From: JANXMY01 sp964251675
GTDB lineage: Bacteria > Armatimonadota > Armatimonadia > Armatimonadales > Capsulimonadaceae
Direction: 5' to 3'
Assembly (NCBI GenBank): GCA_964251675.1
Contig: CAXUKS010000020.1
Span: 4,002 to 68,001, forward strand
DNA: 64,000 nt
A program made the position numbers and the translations under genes. The notes beneath the pieces were generated by a model, which saw nothing but the letters and a program-made list of their open reading frames with translations, was not told where the DNA came from and did no database searches. Shown one piece after another: positions 56,162 through 64,000 of the stretch. Position 1 is the stretch's first letter. Each line of letters opens with the position of its first letter.

Positions 56162-56860
56162 TTAGTGAGCAGCCCAGTGAAACTGGGTCCACGAGCCGTT
56201 GGTATTGGGCAGATGCCAGCGCAGGCCGAGCGCGGCGTCGTGCAGGTCATTGACCACGCTGCGGCCTACGGTCCAGCGCGGCCCTTCGGCAAAACCGACG
56301 CCGCTGACGACTATCGGGGTCCCGGTGCGGCTGGGCACGCCTGCCGTTTCGCCGTCGAACAGCCCCGGCACATGGGTCTTGTAACCGGCGTTCGTTTTGA
56401 CAAAACTGATGGGCACGACGCGCACAGGCCGCCCTGCGCCGGGCCATTCGCCGTGGGCCTGCATCAGCGCCAGCAGCGCCTGCTGCTGAGACGGGGTGGC
56501 TTTCGCATCTAAGTAGATGACCCCGGCAGGCACGTTCGTTTTTGCAATTTTGGCCGTTTTTGATATGCCGGCGCAGCACGCGGCCATTTTGGGCGCGTGA
56601 GCGTCCACCGCGCCGTCTATCGAGATCATGGACAGACCGCTGACATCGGTGCCTGCATAGCTGGCTCTGTCAAAATGGTACACAGCGGCTAACGCGCAGT
56701 TGTCCGGCCCGTTCTCGAACATACACGGGCAGGCATACGCGCAGGAGCATTGGTGCAGGGCCACGCCGTCAGCATTATAGTTCGGGGCCGCCTGAGCGCG
56801 GACGGTTCCCAGCAGAAGCAGGCCGACGGCCAGCGTTTTTGTGAGTTTCGAAAGAAGCAT
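56162..56860 (-). CDS. Exported DUF1326 protein
   Basis: A 232-residue protein with a signal peptide (LTKTLAVGLLLLGTVRAQA). The DUF1326 signature QCSCAYACPCMFEN, with its CSC-x3-CPC cluster, might bind a metal; the pattern continues with CALAAVYHFDRA, ISIDGAV and KTNVPAGVIYLD. Function unknown. Same direction and 31 bases upstream of the receptor-kinase start. Confidence 0.87.
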   Translation of the reverse strand: MLLSKLTKTLAVGLLLLGTVRAQAAPNYNADGVALHQCSCAYACPCMFENGPDNCALAAVYHFDRASYAGTDVSGLSMISIDGAVDAHAPKMAACCAGISKTAKIAKTNVPAGVIYLDAKATPSQQQALLALMQAHGEWPGAGRPVRVVPISFVKTNAGYKTHVPGLFDGETAGVPSRTGTPIVVSGVGFAEGPRWTVGRSVVNDLHDAALGLRWHLPNTNGSWTQFHWAAH

Positions 56861-56868
56861 CGAAGGGT

Positions 56869-57111
56869 CTACTTTCTATTCTTCGTGCGTTTGTCTTTTT
56901 CAGGCTTCTGCGCTTCGGGCGAGCGGTTCAAATAGCGCAGGGCCAGCGTGCCTGCCGAAGCCAGCAGCATCAGGGCGTACAGCCCCGCGCCTGCCGAGGT
57001 GTAGACGCCAATCTGTGCGGGCAGGGCGTAGCCGCCAAAGAAGAACAGGGCCACGACCAGCACCCACACCGTCAGCAGAATGTCGGCCCAGAGGGGCGGT
57101 TTTGTGGTCAT
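56869..57111 (-). CDS. Small two-helix membrane protein
   Basis: An 80-residue protein with two hydrophobic segments (ILLTVWVLVVALFFFGGYA, LYALMLLASAGTLALRYL) and a basic tail (EKDKRTKNRK). No family recognised. It ends 8 bases before the DUF1326 gene, so co-transcription is likely. Confidence 0.7.
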   Translation of the reverse strand: MTTKPPLWADILLTVWVLVVALFFFGGYALPAQIGVYTSAGAGLYALMLLASAGTLALRYLNRSPEAQKPEKDKRTKNRK

Positions 57112-57130
57112 TTTGGTTCAGAGCGAGTGC

Positions 57131-57275
57131 GAGGGATTGAAAATCCCTCGCTAGGTGAGGCGTCCTTCGGACGAAGGAACAGAGATAGAACAGGAGGGCG
57201 CAGCAAGCAGCGCCCCTACGTCTTTCACCCGGAGGGTGCTTCTTTGCCGGGGGTTTTTACACCCCCGGCAGCCCT
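57131..57275. repeat. Foldback intergenic element, composite
   Basis: GAGGGATTGAAAATCCCTCG + CTAGGTGAGGCG (same as 34272) at the left, a GGGCGCAGCAAGCAGCGCCC hairpin in the middle, and GCCGGGGGTTTTTACACCCCCGGC at the right. The right part overlaps the last codons of the aroK-aroB fusion gene, whose stop is at 57257. Confidence 0.65.
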
Positions 57276-59062
57276 TGCTGCCGGGCCAGGGCGGCGTAAA
57301 TGGCGGCTTGGGGAACGATGTGCCCCGGTGTCGCGTGGCCGATGGCTTCCATCAGCACAAAGCGGGCCGAGCTGCCGACGCTTTTTTTGTCCCAGGCCAG
57401 CAGGCGCACGATTTCGTCCACCGAATGCGCCGGGTCCAGAGCGACCGCGAACCCGGCGGCCTGCAAAAGCGCGGTCATCGCGTGCGTGTCTTCGGGGCGC
57501 GTCACACCGACTTCCTCGCCAATCAATCCCGCCGCCACCATGCCCAGCGCAATCGCTTCGCCGTGCGTGTAGGTCTGATAATGCGTGAGGGTCTCCAAAG
57601 CGTGCCCGACCGTGTGCCCGAAGTTCAGGATGGCCCGCAGGCCGCCTTCGCGCTCGTCCTGCTCCACCACCCGCGCTTTCAGGGCGCACGAGCGGGCCAG
57701 CACGTAGCCCAGCTCCGGCGAAGTCAGGTCCAGCAGACCGCCGATTTCGCGGGTCAGCAGGCCAAAGAAACTTTTGTCGGCAATTATACCATATTTGATG
57801 ACTTCGGCCAGCCCGGAGCGCCGCTCCCGCACCGAAAGGGTGGAAAGCGTGTCCGGGTCAATTATCACAAGGCGCGGCTGATGGAACGCACCGAGAATGT
57901 TTTTGGCGTGCTGGAAGTTTACCCCAGTTTTGCCGCCCACGCTGCTGTCCACCTGTGCGAGCAGGGTAGTCGGAACCTGCACAAAGTCCAGCCCGCGCAC
58001 ATAGGTCGCCGCCGCAAAGCCCGCCAGGTCGCCGATGACGCCCCCACCGAGGGCGACCACCACCGTGCGCCGGTCGGCGGCCTCGGCGTGCAGGGCGGCG
58101 TAGAGTGTTTCCAGATGCGCCAGGGATTTGGTGCCCTCGCCCGGCGGCACAGTCGCCGTGGCGACCCGGAAGCCCGCTCTGGTCAGGCTGTCGCGCAAAG
58201 TGCTTCCATACAGCGTGTCAATTTCGGGGCTGGTGACGACCAGCGCCAGCCGCTCGTTCGCCCCGTCCGGGGCCAGATGCCGGGCCATCTCCGTGCCGAC
58301 GGAGGCCAGCGCCCCGGCTTCCACGAAAATCTCATACGACCGCTCGCCCATCTCTACCGGAACCATGTATGTTTCTGATTTCATATTCAGCATTTCCAAA
58401 ACCCGCACAGCGGCTTCTTCCGAGTCGGCACAGGCCGATGTGTCCAAAACGTGCGCGGCCAAGCTTGCATAGCGCGGTCCCCGCTCGGCCAGCAGGGATG
58501 TGATGCGCGTCAGCGGGTCGTCGGCGTGGGCATGGAGCAGAGGCCGCTCGTGCAGGGACCGGGCCACGCGGGCCAAAATCGCTTCGGGGGCGACTTGCAG
58601 CCAGACCACGGTTCCGATCTCGGCCAGCCGGGCGGCGTTTTCAGGCCGCAGGGGCGTCCCGCCGCCGGTGGACAGTATCAGCGGTGTGTCGCTGCTGTGT
58701 TCAGCCAGCGACGCCAGCAGCGCCGCCTCACGGGCACGGAAGGCTGCCTCGCCTTCGGCGGCGAAAATCTCCGGGATGGTGCAGCCCGCCTCCCGCTCAA
58801 TCTCGGCGTCGGTGTCCAGGTGATGCGCCCCGAGCCGCCGCGCTATGGCCCGCCCCACGGCGCTTTTGCCCGTGCCCATAAAGCCGATAAGAACGATATT
58901 TGGTGTTTGTGGCTTTGCCCCGCTATCTCTCCCCGCCCCGCTCACGTCTTCGCTCACTGGCCCTTCGCCCACTTGCCCTTCGCCCATTTCCCCGTCCTCC
59001 GCCTGCGTATCAAACTCTTTCGGCACGAAGACCCGCGTTTCCTCCCCGCGCCCCAGGGTCAT
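57257..59062 (-). CDS. aroKB: Shikimate kinase / 3-dehydroquinate synthase fusion (AroK-AroB)
   Basis: A 601-residue fusion. Residues ~1-52 are a Gly/Glu-rich leader. Residues ~53-220 are shikimate kinase with Walker A GFMGTGKSAVG, DTDAEIER and LSTGGGTPLR. Residues ~225-600 are 3-dehydroquinate synthase with LGGGVIGDLAGFAAATYVRG, QVPTTLLAQVDSSVGGKTGVN, FGHTVGHALETL and HGEAIALGM (zinc His/Glu). It joins steps 2 and 5 of the shikimate pathway. aroC, the last step, is in the same cluster. Confidence 0.96.
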   Translation of the reverse strand: MTLGRGEETRVFVPKEFDTQAEDGEMGEGQVGEGPVSEDVSGAGRDSGAKPQTPNIVLIGFMGTGKSAVGRAIARRLGAHHLDTDAEIEREAGCTIPEIFAAEGEAAFRAREAALLASLAEHSSDTPLILSTGGGTPLRPENAARLAEIGTVVWLQVAPEAILARVARSLHERPLLHAHADDPLTRITSLLAERGPRYASLAAHVLDTSACADSEEAAVRVLEMLNMKSETYMVPVEMGERSYEIFVEAGALASVGTEMARHLAPDGANERLALVVTSPEIDTLYGSTLRDSLTRAGFRVATATVPPGEGTKSLAHLETLYAALHAEAADRRTVVVALGGGVIGDLAGFAAATYVRGLDFVQVPTTLLAQVDSSVGGKTGVNFQHAKNILGAFHQPRLVIIDPDTLSTLSVRERRSGLAEVIKYGIIADKSFFGLLTREIGGLLDLTSPELGYVLARSCALKARVVEQDEREGGLRAILNFGHTVGHALETLTHYQTYTHGEAIALGMVAAGLIGEEVGVTRPEDTHAMTALLQAAGFAVALDPAHSVDEIVRLLAWDKKSVGSSARFVLMEAIGHATPGHIVPQAAIYAALARQQGLPGV

Positions 59063-59094
59063 TCAGTTTTCTCGTTTGCCAGGACAGGAGCCAT

Positions 59095-59235
59095 ACATAG
59101 GAGCCACGCATTGAAATGCGTGGCTCCGGAGTGCCGGGGGTATGAAACCCCCGGCACTCTCGCCCGGCACTCAGCACAGCGGCATTTATGCAGCAACGCC
59201 ATACGTGGCTGCAATACGTGGCTGCAATACGTGGC
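59095..59235. repeat. Composite intergenic repeat
   Basis: Contains a hairpin GCCACGCATT..AATGCGTGGC (59101-59124), a CCGGGGGTATGAAACCCCCGG palindrome, CAGCGGCATTTATGCAGCAACGCC shared with 23858, and three direct copies of ATACGTGGCTGCA. The gap 59063-59263 has no gene. Confidence 0.65.
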
Positions 59236-59263
59236 TCTTGTTGTGACACTGTCTCTCGGCGTG

Positions 59264-60430
59264 TTACTCTGGTGTCTGCCTCGTCTGTCTCCTTTGGAGC
59301 CGATCCACAACACGCGCCGCCACTGGCCCGGCTACTGCCATCAGAAGCACATAGGCTGCTGCCAGCGGGCCAAGCTGCGGGGCAAGCCCGGCACTTACTC
59401 CCAGCCCGGCAATCACAATCGAAAACTCCCCGTGTGCCACGAGCGCCGCCCCGGCCCGCCACCGCCCCGCGCCGTTTACTCCTGCCTTGCGTCCTGCCCA
59501 CCAGCCTGTCAAAAGCTTCGTTCCGCCTGTGATAAGCGCGAGTGCTATCGCGGGCAAAAGAACCGGGGGCAGGCTCGCCGGGTCAATCTGAAGTCCAAAG
59601 AACAAAAAGAAGAGCGCGGCGAACAGGTCGCGCAGCGGGCCAACCTGCCGCTCGGCCTGTTTAAGCAGGGGGCCGGACACCGCCACTCCCACCAGGAATG
59701 CTCCCACCGCCGCCGAAACGTGCAGGCGCTGCGCGGCTCCCGCCACCACAAGGACCAGCCCAAAGGTGCTCAGAAGAATGACTTCGTCCGACTCGTGGGC
59801 GACCAGGCGGCTGATCCTGTCCCCGTGCCGAACGGCAAGAAACAGGACAGTCCCCGCCGTGACCAGGGCAATCAAGATAGCGACCAGGCCCGCCCCCAGA
59901 CTCTGCCGGATCAGCAGGGCGGAGAGCAAGGGCAGGTAGAGCGCCATCGCCAGGTCTTCCAGCACCAGCACGGAAAGCAGTGTGGGAGTCTCGGGCTTGC
60001 CCATCCAGTTCAACTCGGCGAGGACGCGGGCGATCACACCCGACGAGGAGATGTAGGTGACGCCCCCCAGCACGAGCGCGGCCAGCGGCCCCCAGCCAAG
60101 CAAAAGGCCCAGCAGAAAGCCGGGCGGAAAATTGAGGAGCAGGTCTGCGGTCCCGGCAGGCAGCCCTGTCTTGAGGTTGGCACTGAGCTGCTCGCCGGTG
60201 TATTCCAGCCCCAGCATGAACAGCAGGAGGATGACGCCTATCTCCGACCCAATGTGCACGAACTCCTGGCTGAAATGGAGGGGAACCAGGCCGCCGTTGC
60301 CAAAGGCGAGGCCCGCCAGCAGGTAGAGCGGAATGGCGGAAAAGCCCCAGCGTTTGGCAAGGCGTGCGAGCAGGGCAAGTCCCATCAGAACCGTCCCAAG
60401 CTCCAGAAACACGGGTGTGATATCGCCCAT
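59264..60430 (-). CDS. Cation/proton antiporter, CPA2 (KefB-like) membrane domain
   Basis: A 388-residue, 12-13-helix transporter. Conserved CPA2 blocks: YLLAGLAFGNGGLVPL, LGLEYTGEQLSANL, GGVTYISSSGVIARVLAEL and LVLEDLAMALYLPLL, where the Glu-Asp pair is the ion site. The N-terminus is complete and there is no TrkA/RCK regulatory domain, so regulation would be in trans. Probably K+/H+ or Na+/H+ exchange. Its ATG overlaps the stop of the 47-residue upstream ORF (TAATG). Confidence 0.92.
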   Translation of the reverse strand: MGDITPVFLELGTVLMGLALLARLAKRWGFSAIPLYLLAGLAFGNGGLVPLHFSQEFVHIGSEIGVILLLFMLGLEYTGEQLSANLKTGLPAGTADLLLNFPPGFLLGLLLGWGPLAALVLGGVTYISSSGVIARVLAELNWMGKPETPTLLSVLVLEDLAMALYLPLLSALLIRQSLGAGLVAILIALVTAGTVLFLAVRHGDRISRLVAHESDEVILLSTFGLVLVVAGAAQRLHVSAAVGAFLVGVAVSGPLLKQAERQVGPLRDLFAALFFLFFGLQIDPASLPPVLLPAIALALITGGTKLLTGWWAGRKAGVNGAGRWRAGAALVAHGEFSIVIAGLGVSAGLAPQLGPLAAAYVLLMAVAGPVAARVVDRLQRRQTRQTPE

Positions 60431-60573
60431 TAGGGGGCTGCCTGTCGCAAGCGGAGCAGGACAAAGCCGCCGATCAGCCAGAAGTGCCAGCCGTAATCAG
60501 CAGGATCGCCGTCACTGGGGAGCGTGTGCTGCGCCATTCGCTTCCGCATCTGCGCGATCAAAAAGGGATTCAT
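60430..60573 (-). CDS. 47-residue protein coupled to antiporter
   Basis: A short ORF, MNPFLIAQMRKRMAQHTLPS..., with one short hydrophobic stretch (FWLIGGFVLLRLR) near the end. Its stop and the antiporter start share one base (TAATG), so translation is coupled. There is no known family. Small regulatory peptides often accompany CPA2 antiporters, but that is an inference. Confidence 0.6.
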   Translation of the reverse strand: MNPFLIAQMRKRMAQHTLPSDGDPADYGWHFWLIGGFVLLRLRQAAP

Positions 60574-60738
60574 AGTGCTCACTCACTTTTGCCGCTTCCT
60601 ACGCTTTCCGCATCAGGCGGGCAGCGATAGCTGTGTTCCGGGCCAGCGCGGCGAAGCAGAACCCTGTCGTAAAGAACACGGCCACCGGGCGCAGACGCCG
60701 GGAACCCGCACTTCGTGAGGCTGGGATTGAGCTTGCTG

Positions 60739-61932
60739 CTACTTCGCCGTGCGGGCGGCGACGCGGGCCTGGTAGGCATCGTAATTGGCCCGCATTTCGA
60801 CCAGGCTGTCGCCGCCGAACTTTTCGGTCATCAGGCCGGCCAGCACAATCGCTACCATTGCTTCGCCGACGATGGCAGCGGCGGGGACAGCGCAGACGTC
60901 GGAGCGTTCGGCGAAGGCGGGGACGCCTTCTTTGGTCTGCAGGTTGACCGAGGGGAGCTGCTTCATCAGGGTCGCAATCGGCTTCATCACGGCACGGACC
61001 ACTAGAGGCTCACCGTTGGAGATGCCGCCTTCGGTGCCGCCAGCGTTGTTGGAGCCGCGCCGGAAGCGGGCGTCGGTCCCGGACTCTTCCGCGCCGTCAT
61101 AAAAGAACGCATCGTGGACCTGAGAACCGGGGATGTCGGCAGCCCCGAAGCCGAGGCCGACTTCGACGCCTTTGATGGCCTGGATGGACATCAGGGCCTG
61201 CGCGATTTTGCCGTCGATGCGCGTGTCCCACTGCGAATAGGAGCCGAGGCCGACGGGCAGGCCGAGGGCGACGACTTCAAACGTGCCGCCCAGCGTGTCG
61301 CCTTTGTACTTGGCGTCGTCAATGGCGGCAATCATTCTGGCTTCGGCGTCTTTGTCCACGACGCGCACCTGGCTCTCTTCGGAGAGCGCGGCGATGCGGC
61401 GCAGGTCAACATGGTCGGCATTGACTTTGACGCCGCCGATGTTGACGACATGGGAGGCGACGGTGACGCCGAACTCGGACAGGAGCTGCCGGGCGACGCC
61501 GCCGACGGCGACGAGCGTGGCGGTGTTGCGGGCGGAGGACCGCTCCAGGGTGTTCCGCAGGTCGTGGTGGTCGTACTTCATCATGCCGGTGAAGTCGGCG
61601 TGGCCGGGGCGGGGCACGGTGATCTCGGCGGGGGCTTCCACGCCTTCCGGTAAAGGCTCCACGGACATCTTGGTGGTCCAGTTGGCCCAGTCGCGGTTGC
61701 GGACGACCAGCGTGATGGGGCCGCCCATGGCGAGGCCAAAGCGGACGCCGGACAAAATCTCGACGGTGTCGGACTCAATTTTTTGACGCGCCCCGCGTCC
61801 ATAGCCACCCTGACGGCGCTTCAGATCGGCATTGATGGGAGCGGCCAGAACGGACATTCCAGCGGGCAGGCCCTCCACAACAGCGGTGAGGGCGGGGCCG
61901 TGGGACTCTCCGGCAGTAAGGAAACGAAACAA
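60739..61932 (-). CDS. aroC: Chorismate synthase
   Basis: A 397-residue FMN-dependent enzyme making chorismate from EPSP. N-terminal FRFLTAGESHGPALTAVVEG, then RRQGGYGRGARQKIESD, ERSSARNTATLVAVGGVA, and GGTEGGISNGEPLVVRAVMKP. These are the three AroC signatures. The start is TTG at 61932: AGGAG lies 8 bases upstream and the family N-terminus begins exactly there. The gap 60574-60738 after it holds nothing I can support. Confidence 0.97.
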   Translation of the reverse strand: MFRFLTAGESHGPALTAVVEGLPAGMSVLAAPINADLKRRQGGYGRGARQKIESDTVEILSGVRFGLAMGGPITLVVRNRDWANWTTKMSVEPLPEGVEAPAEITVPRPGHADFTGMMKYDHHDLRNTLERSSARNTATLVAVGGVARQLLSEFGVTVASHVVNIGGVKVNADHVDLRRIAALSEESQVRVVDKDAEARMIAAIDDAKYKGDTLGGTFEVVALGLPVGLGSYSQWDTRIDGKIAQALMSIQAIKGVEVGLGFGAADIPGSQVHDAFFYDGAEESGTDARFRRGSNNAGGTEGGISNGEPLVVRAVMKPIATLMKQLPSVNLQTKEGVPAFAERSDVCAVPAAAIVGEAMVAIVLAGLMTEKFGGDSLVEMRANYDAYQARVAARTAK

Positions 61933-61984
61933 GGGTAAGCTCCTGGTCTAAGAGTAAGTGCGAGTGAAAAGTTAGGTAGAGGCG

Positions 61985-61990
61985 ATTATA
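61985..61990 (-). promoter_or_regulatory. -10 element upstream of aroC
   Basis: TATAAT on the minus strand about 53 bases before the TTG start; no convincing -35. With the pilQ terminator just upstream, aroC is probably expressed from here. Confidence 0.55.
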
Positions 61991-62011
61991 CCCGAAAATC
62001 GCGGCAGGCAT

Positions 62012-62045
62012 GAAAAAGAGCCTGGCACATGAAGTGCCAGGCTCT
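62012..62045 (-). terminator. Terminator of the pilQ transcript
   Basis: Stem AGAGCCTGGCAC/GTGCCAGGCTCT (12 bp, loop of 5) followed on the minus strand by TTTTTC; it lies 15 bases after the pilQ stop codon. Confidence 0.92.
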
Positions 62046-62059
62046 CCAAAAGCACTGGG

Positions 62060-63860
62060 CTACGGTGTGACGGTGACGCTCTGGCCGCCGTTTGCGTTGG
62101 CCGTGGCGCTGTCGTTGCTTTCGCCGATAATGGTGGGGGTCACAAAAATCAGCAGCTCCTGGTCGTTGACCTGCTTGTTGCGGGTGCGGAACAGGCCGCC
62201 CAGGATGGGAATGTCGGACAGGATCGGGATGCGCTGAGACGACGCCGTTTCCTGCTTGCGGACCAGCCCGCCGAGAACCATCGTGTCGCCGCTGCGGACG
62301 GTGCGGAGCGTGGTGACGTTCTGCGTGATGGTAGGCGGAATGCCGCCGACAGCGGCCTGGCCGGTGGTGTCGGTGATCTGGGGCGCGAGGTTCATGGTCA
62401 CCGAGTCGTCGCTGTTGATGCGCGGGGTGATGGTCAGGAACGTCTGAAGCTGCAGGAAGTTCGCCTGCTGGTTGTTGAACGTGTTGTTGTTCAGGCCGCC
62501 GGTGGAGACCGTGCTCGACGTAAAGAACGGAATCTGCGTGCTGATCTGGATGGTGGCCTGCACATTGTTGGTGGTGGTGATCAGCGGGGCCTGAACGACT
62601 TTGCCGCGTGTGCGGGTGAGCGTCTGGTACAGCTGGGCCACGATGTTGCCGGTGGCGTACTGCAGGAATGTCGGCTGAACGCCGGTGACGAGGGTGGAGT
62701 TGCCCTGCGTCGTGCCGAACTCGAGGCCGGGGTACGGCACGAGGTCAAAGTTGACGCCGAGGTTGTCGACATCGGTGACGCTGGCGGTGACGAATTCGAC
62801 TTTGACTTGCACCTGACGCGGCGCGATGTCCAGGATTTTCACCAGACGGCGCAGCTCATTAAAGCCTTCCGGGGTCGCACGAACCAGAAGCGAGTTGTTG
62901 CTTTGCAGGGCATAGATGCGCTCCACGCCTTCGGGAAGCTGAGCCTGAGCGCCGCGCCCGTTGGGGTTGTTCGGGTTATTCGGCGCGCCAGCCTGGAAGG
63001 GATTGAGGCCGCCCCCGCCGCCGAAGCCGCCGCGCCCGCCGCCGCCAAAGCCGCCCCCACCGCCACCGAAGCCGCCGCCCCCACCGCCGAAGCCGCCGCC
63101 CCCACCGCCGAAGCCGCCGCCCCCACCGCCGAAGCCGGGGAACTGGTTGGCCTGATCGGGCGCTCCGGCGCTGCGATTGGCGGAATAGTTGGCCTGTGCC
63201 GTAATTATTGTTGTCCATCGTCGAGTAGCCGGGTGGAAGCTGCGAGGGCAGGATGACGCCAGGCTGGGTGGACGACAGAACAGGCTGGTTGGAACTCACG
63301 GACAGCGGGCGGAACGGCTCCGGCTCCACGACATACTGGTCCCAGTGCATGATCCGCAGAAGCTCGGAAGGGACGGCGTGCTGAAGCACGATGGCCTGCC
63401 AGTGCAGGGAGCCTGCCGGGTAGTGCCGGGGGGCGTCCTCATCCGAAGTGCCGGTCTGGCTGTTGGCGTCGGTTGTCAGCGCGGCGGTCCGGGGCTGGGC
63501 AGGGGTCATGTCGGAGTCGGGACCGGTGCTGCTTTCCGGCTCAAAGACATAGCCGCCATCCGAGTCGCGGCTGACACGGGCATGGGCGCTGAACGCGATT
63601 TTGCGGAGCGCGTATTCCAGCGGCTTGTCCACAAGGTGCACGGACACCTGCTTGAAGGGCTGATCCCCCTGACGGATCGTGACATCCACACCGGCCTGCC
63701 GTTCCAGCATGGCAACGACCGTGCCAAAATCTGCATTGGCAACGTCAATCGTGACGATTTTGCCTGTCGGAGCGGCGCTCCGGGCGGGCGCAGTGCCCGC
63801 CAGAAAGCCGAGCGTCATCAGCCCGAGTGCCGCGCCAATTCGCCATTGATGATTACCCAT
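62060..63860 (-). CDS. pilQ: Type IV pilus secretin PilQ, interrupted by a frameshift
   Basis: The gene reads as two overlapping frames: 63860-62976 (STN-like domain, linker) and from about 63197 to 62060 (N1 and secretin core). The join lies near 63199-63205. The first frame reads YSTMDNNNYG; the second resumes with AQANYSANRSAGAPDQ after skipping one base. Domains: signal peptide, STN-like domain with FGTVVAMLERQAGVDVTIR, IVLQHAVPSELLRIMHW, a long Gly-rich linker of GGGFGGG repeats, RATPEGFNELRRLVKILDIAP and the core RIPILSDIPILGGLF. The second ORF could start at GTG 62926. It is either a sequencing error or a true mutation; the gene is otherwise intact. Confidence 0.88.
63010..63137. repeat. 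21-bp tandem repeat encoding Gly/Phe-rich linker of PilQ
   Basis: About four copies of a 21-bp unit (GCCGCCCCCACCGCCGAAGCC type) plus degenerate copies. It encodes GGFGGGG-type heptads in the pilQ frame. A slippage-prone tract just downstream (in gene direction) of the frameshift. Confidence 0.85.
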
Positions 63861-63934
63861 AGGGGGAAGTACTCCTCGCGTGTCCTTGTTTCTTCGTTGA
63901 TATTTAACCGGGTGCTGCTGACGCCATGCGCCTC

Positions 63935-64000
63935 TCAGCGGAAGCCGCCGCCAAAGCCGCCGCCGCCAAAGCCGCCGCCGCCAATGCCGCCATAGCCGCC
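63935..64000 (-). CDS. C-terminal Gly-rich tail of upstream gene (partial)
   Basis: An open frame enters from the right edge and ends at a TGA at 63935-63937: 21 residues of Gly with Phe, Tyr and Ile, ending GGGFR. The composition resembles the PilQ linker. The preceding gene of a pilMNOPQ-like cluster would be expected here, but family cannot be judged from 21 residues. Confidence 0.6.
   Translation of the reverse strand, partial: GGYGGIGGGGFGGGGFGGGFR

Noticed and set aside
58451..60433. 660-codon plus-strand frame antisense to aroKB and the antiporter
   Set aside because: Shadow of two clear genes; it passes through the repeat region and has no domain.
63010..63137. Arg/Trp-rich C-terminus of the first PilQ frame as a genuine tail
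   Set aside because: It is the out-of-frame reading of the Gly/Phe heptad repeats; the other frame continues into the secretin core.
1..64000. tRNA or rRNA genes
   Set aside because: No T-loop GGTTCRANTCC with matching acceptor stem and no rRNA landmarks were noticed on either strand; a tRNAscan run would be decisive.

Overview
The window is GC-rich, gene-dense bacterial chromosome from a diderm organism. Outer-membrane character is shown by two secretins, a beta-barrel protein ending in Phe, and a PEP-CTERM protein. Tad pilus, type IV pilus and aromatic-acid genes, foldback intergenic repeats, leaderless genes and a eukaryote-type OGG1 occur together. This suggests Armatimonadota or a neighbouring phylum. 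That placement is an inference from gene content, not a phylogenetic result. No tRNA, rRNA, CRISPR array or complete insertion sequence was seen.

Layout. 1-8968: end of a UvrD helicase, sugar-phosphate isomerase, lipoprotein, class II histone-deacetylase-like enzyme, a truncated PilQ paralogue, an FmdB/KimA-like pair diverging from a symmetric promoter, a SHOCT protein and an MFS carrier. 8969-22470: a possible structured leader RNA, GNAT, sugar transferase behind a sigma-54-like site, SPFH protein, glyoxalase-fold protein, cysS, a toxin-antitoxin pair, oxidoreductase, MFS exporter, EAL phosphodiesterase, S1/P1 nuclease, OGG1 and an HTH/coiled-coil/HPD protein. 22712-31828: a minus-strand Tad (Flp) pilus operon in the order flp-tadE-tadG-cpaB-cpaC-tadZ-tadA-tadB-tadC, with stop/start overlaps through most of it. 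31918-33021: a PEP-CTERM gene lying between two direct copies of a ~150-bp segment that carries the Tad promoter region. 33035-36393: an operon-like set of TMEM14-like protein, two SPFH proteins and zinc-ribbon membrane proteins.

36474-46181: small membrane protein, beta-barrel protein, GH38 alpha-mannosidase, a three-gene cassette of small proteins, a GAF-GAF histidine kinase and an HtrA/DegP protease. 46232-50471: riboflavin operon ribD-ribE-[antitoxin-toxin]-ribBA-ribH, with a toxin-antitoxin pair embedded in it. 50606-57111: PfkB kinase, beta-propeller-like protein, rpe, a PASTA/FN3 receptor kinase with degenerate catalytic residues, DUF1326 protein and small membrane proteins. 57257-64000: an aroK-aroB fusion, a cation/proton antiporter with a tiny coupled ORF, aroC, and a PilQ secretin interrupted by a frameshift near a Gly-rich repeat, followed by the Gly-rich tail of another gene.

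The most interesting theme is surface biogenesis under possible common control. Sigma-54-type -24/-12 elements precede the Tad operon, the PEP-CTERM gene and an exopolysaccharide-type sugar transferase. Other themes are frequent leaderless transcription, with a -10 hexamer placing +1 on the ATG, and several families of inverted intergenic repeats.
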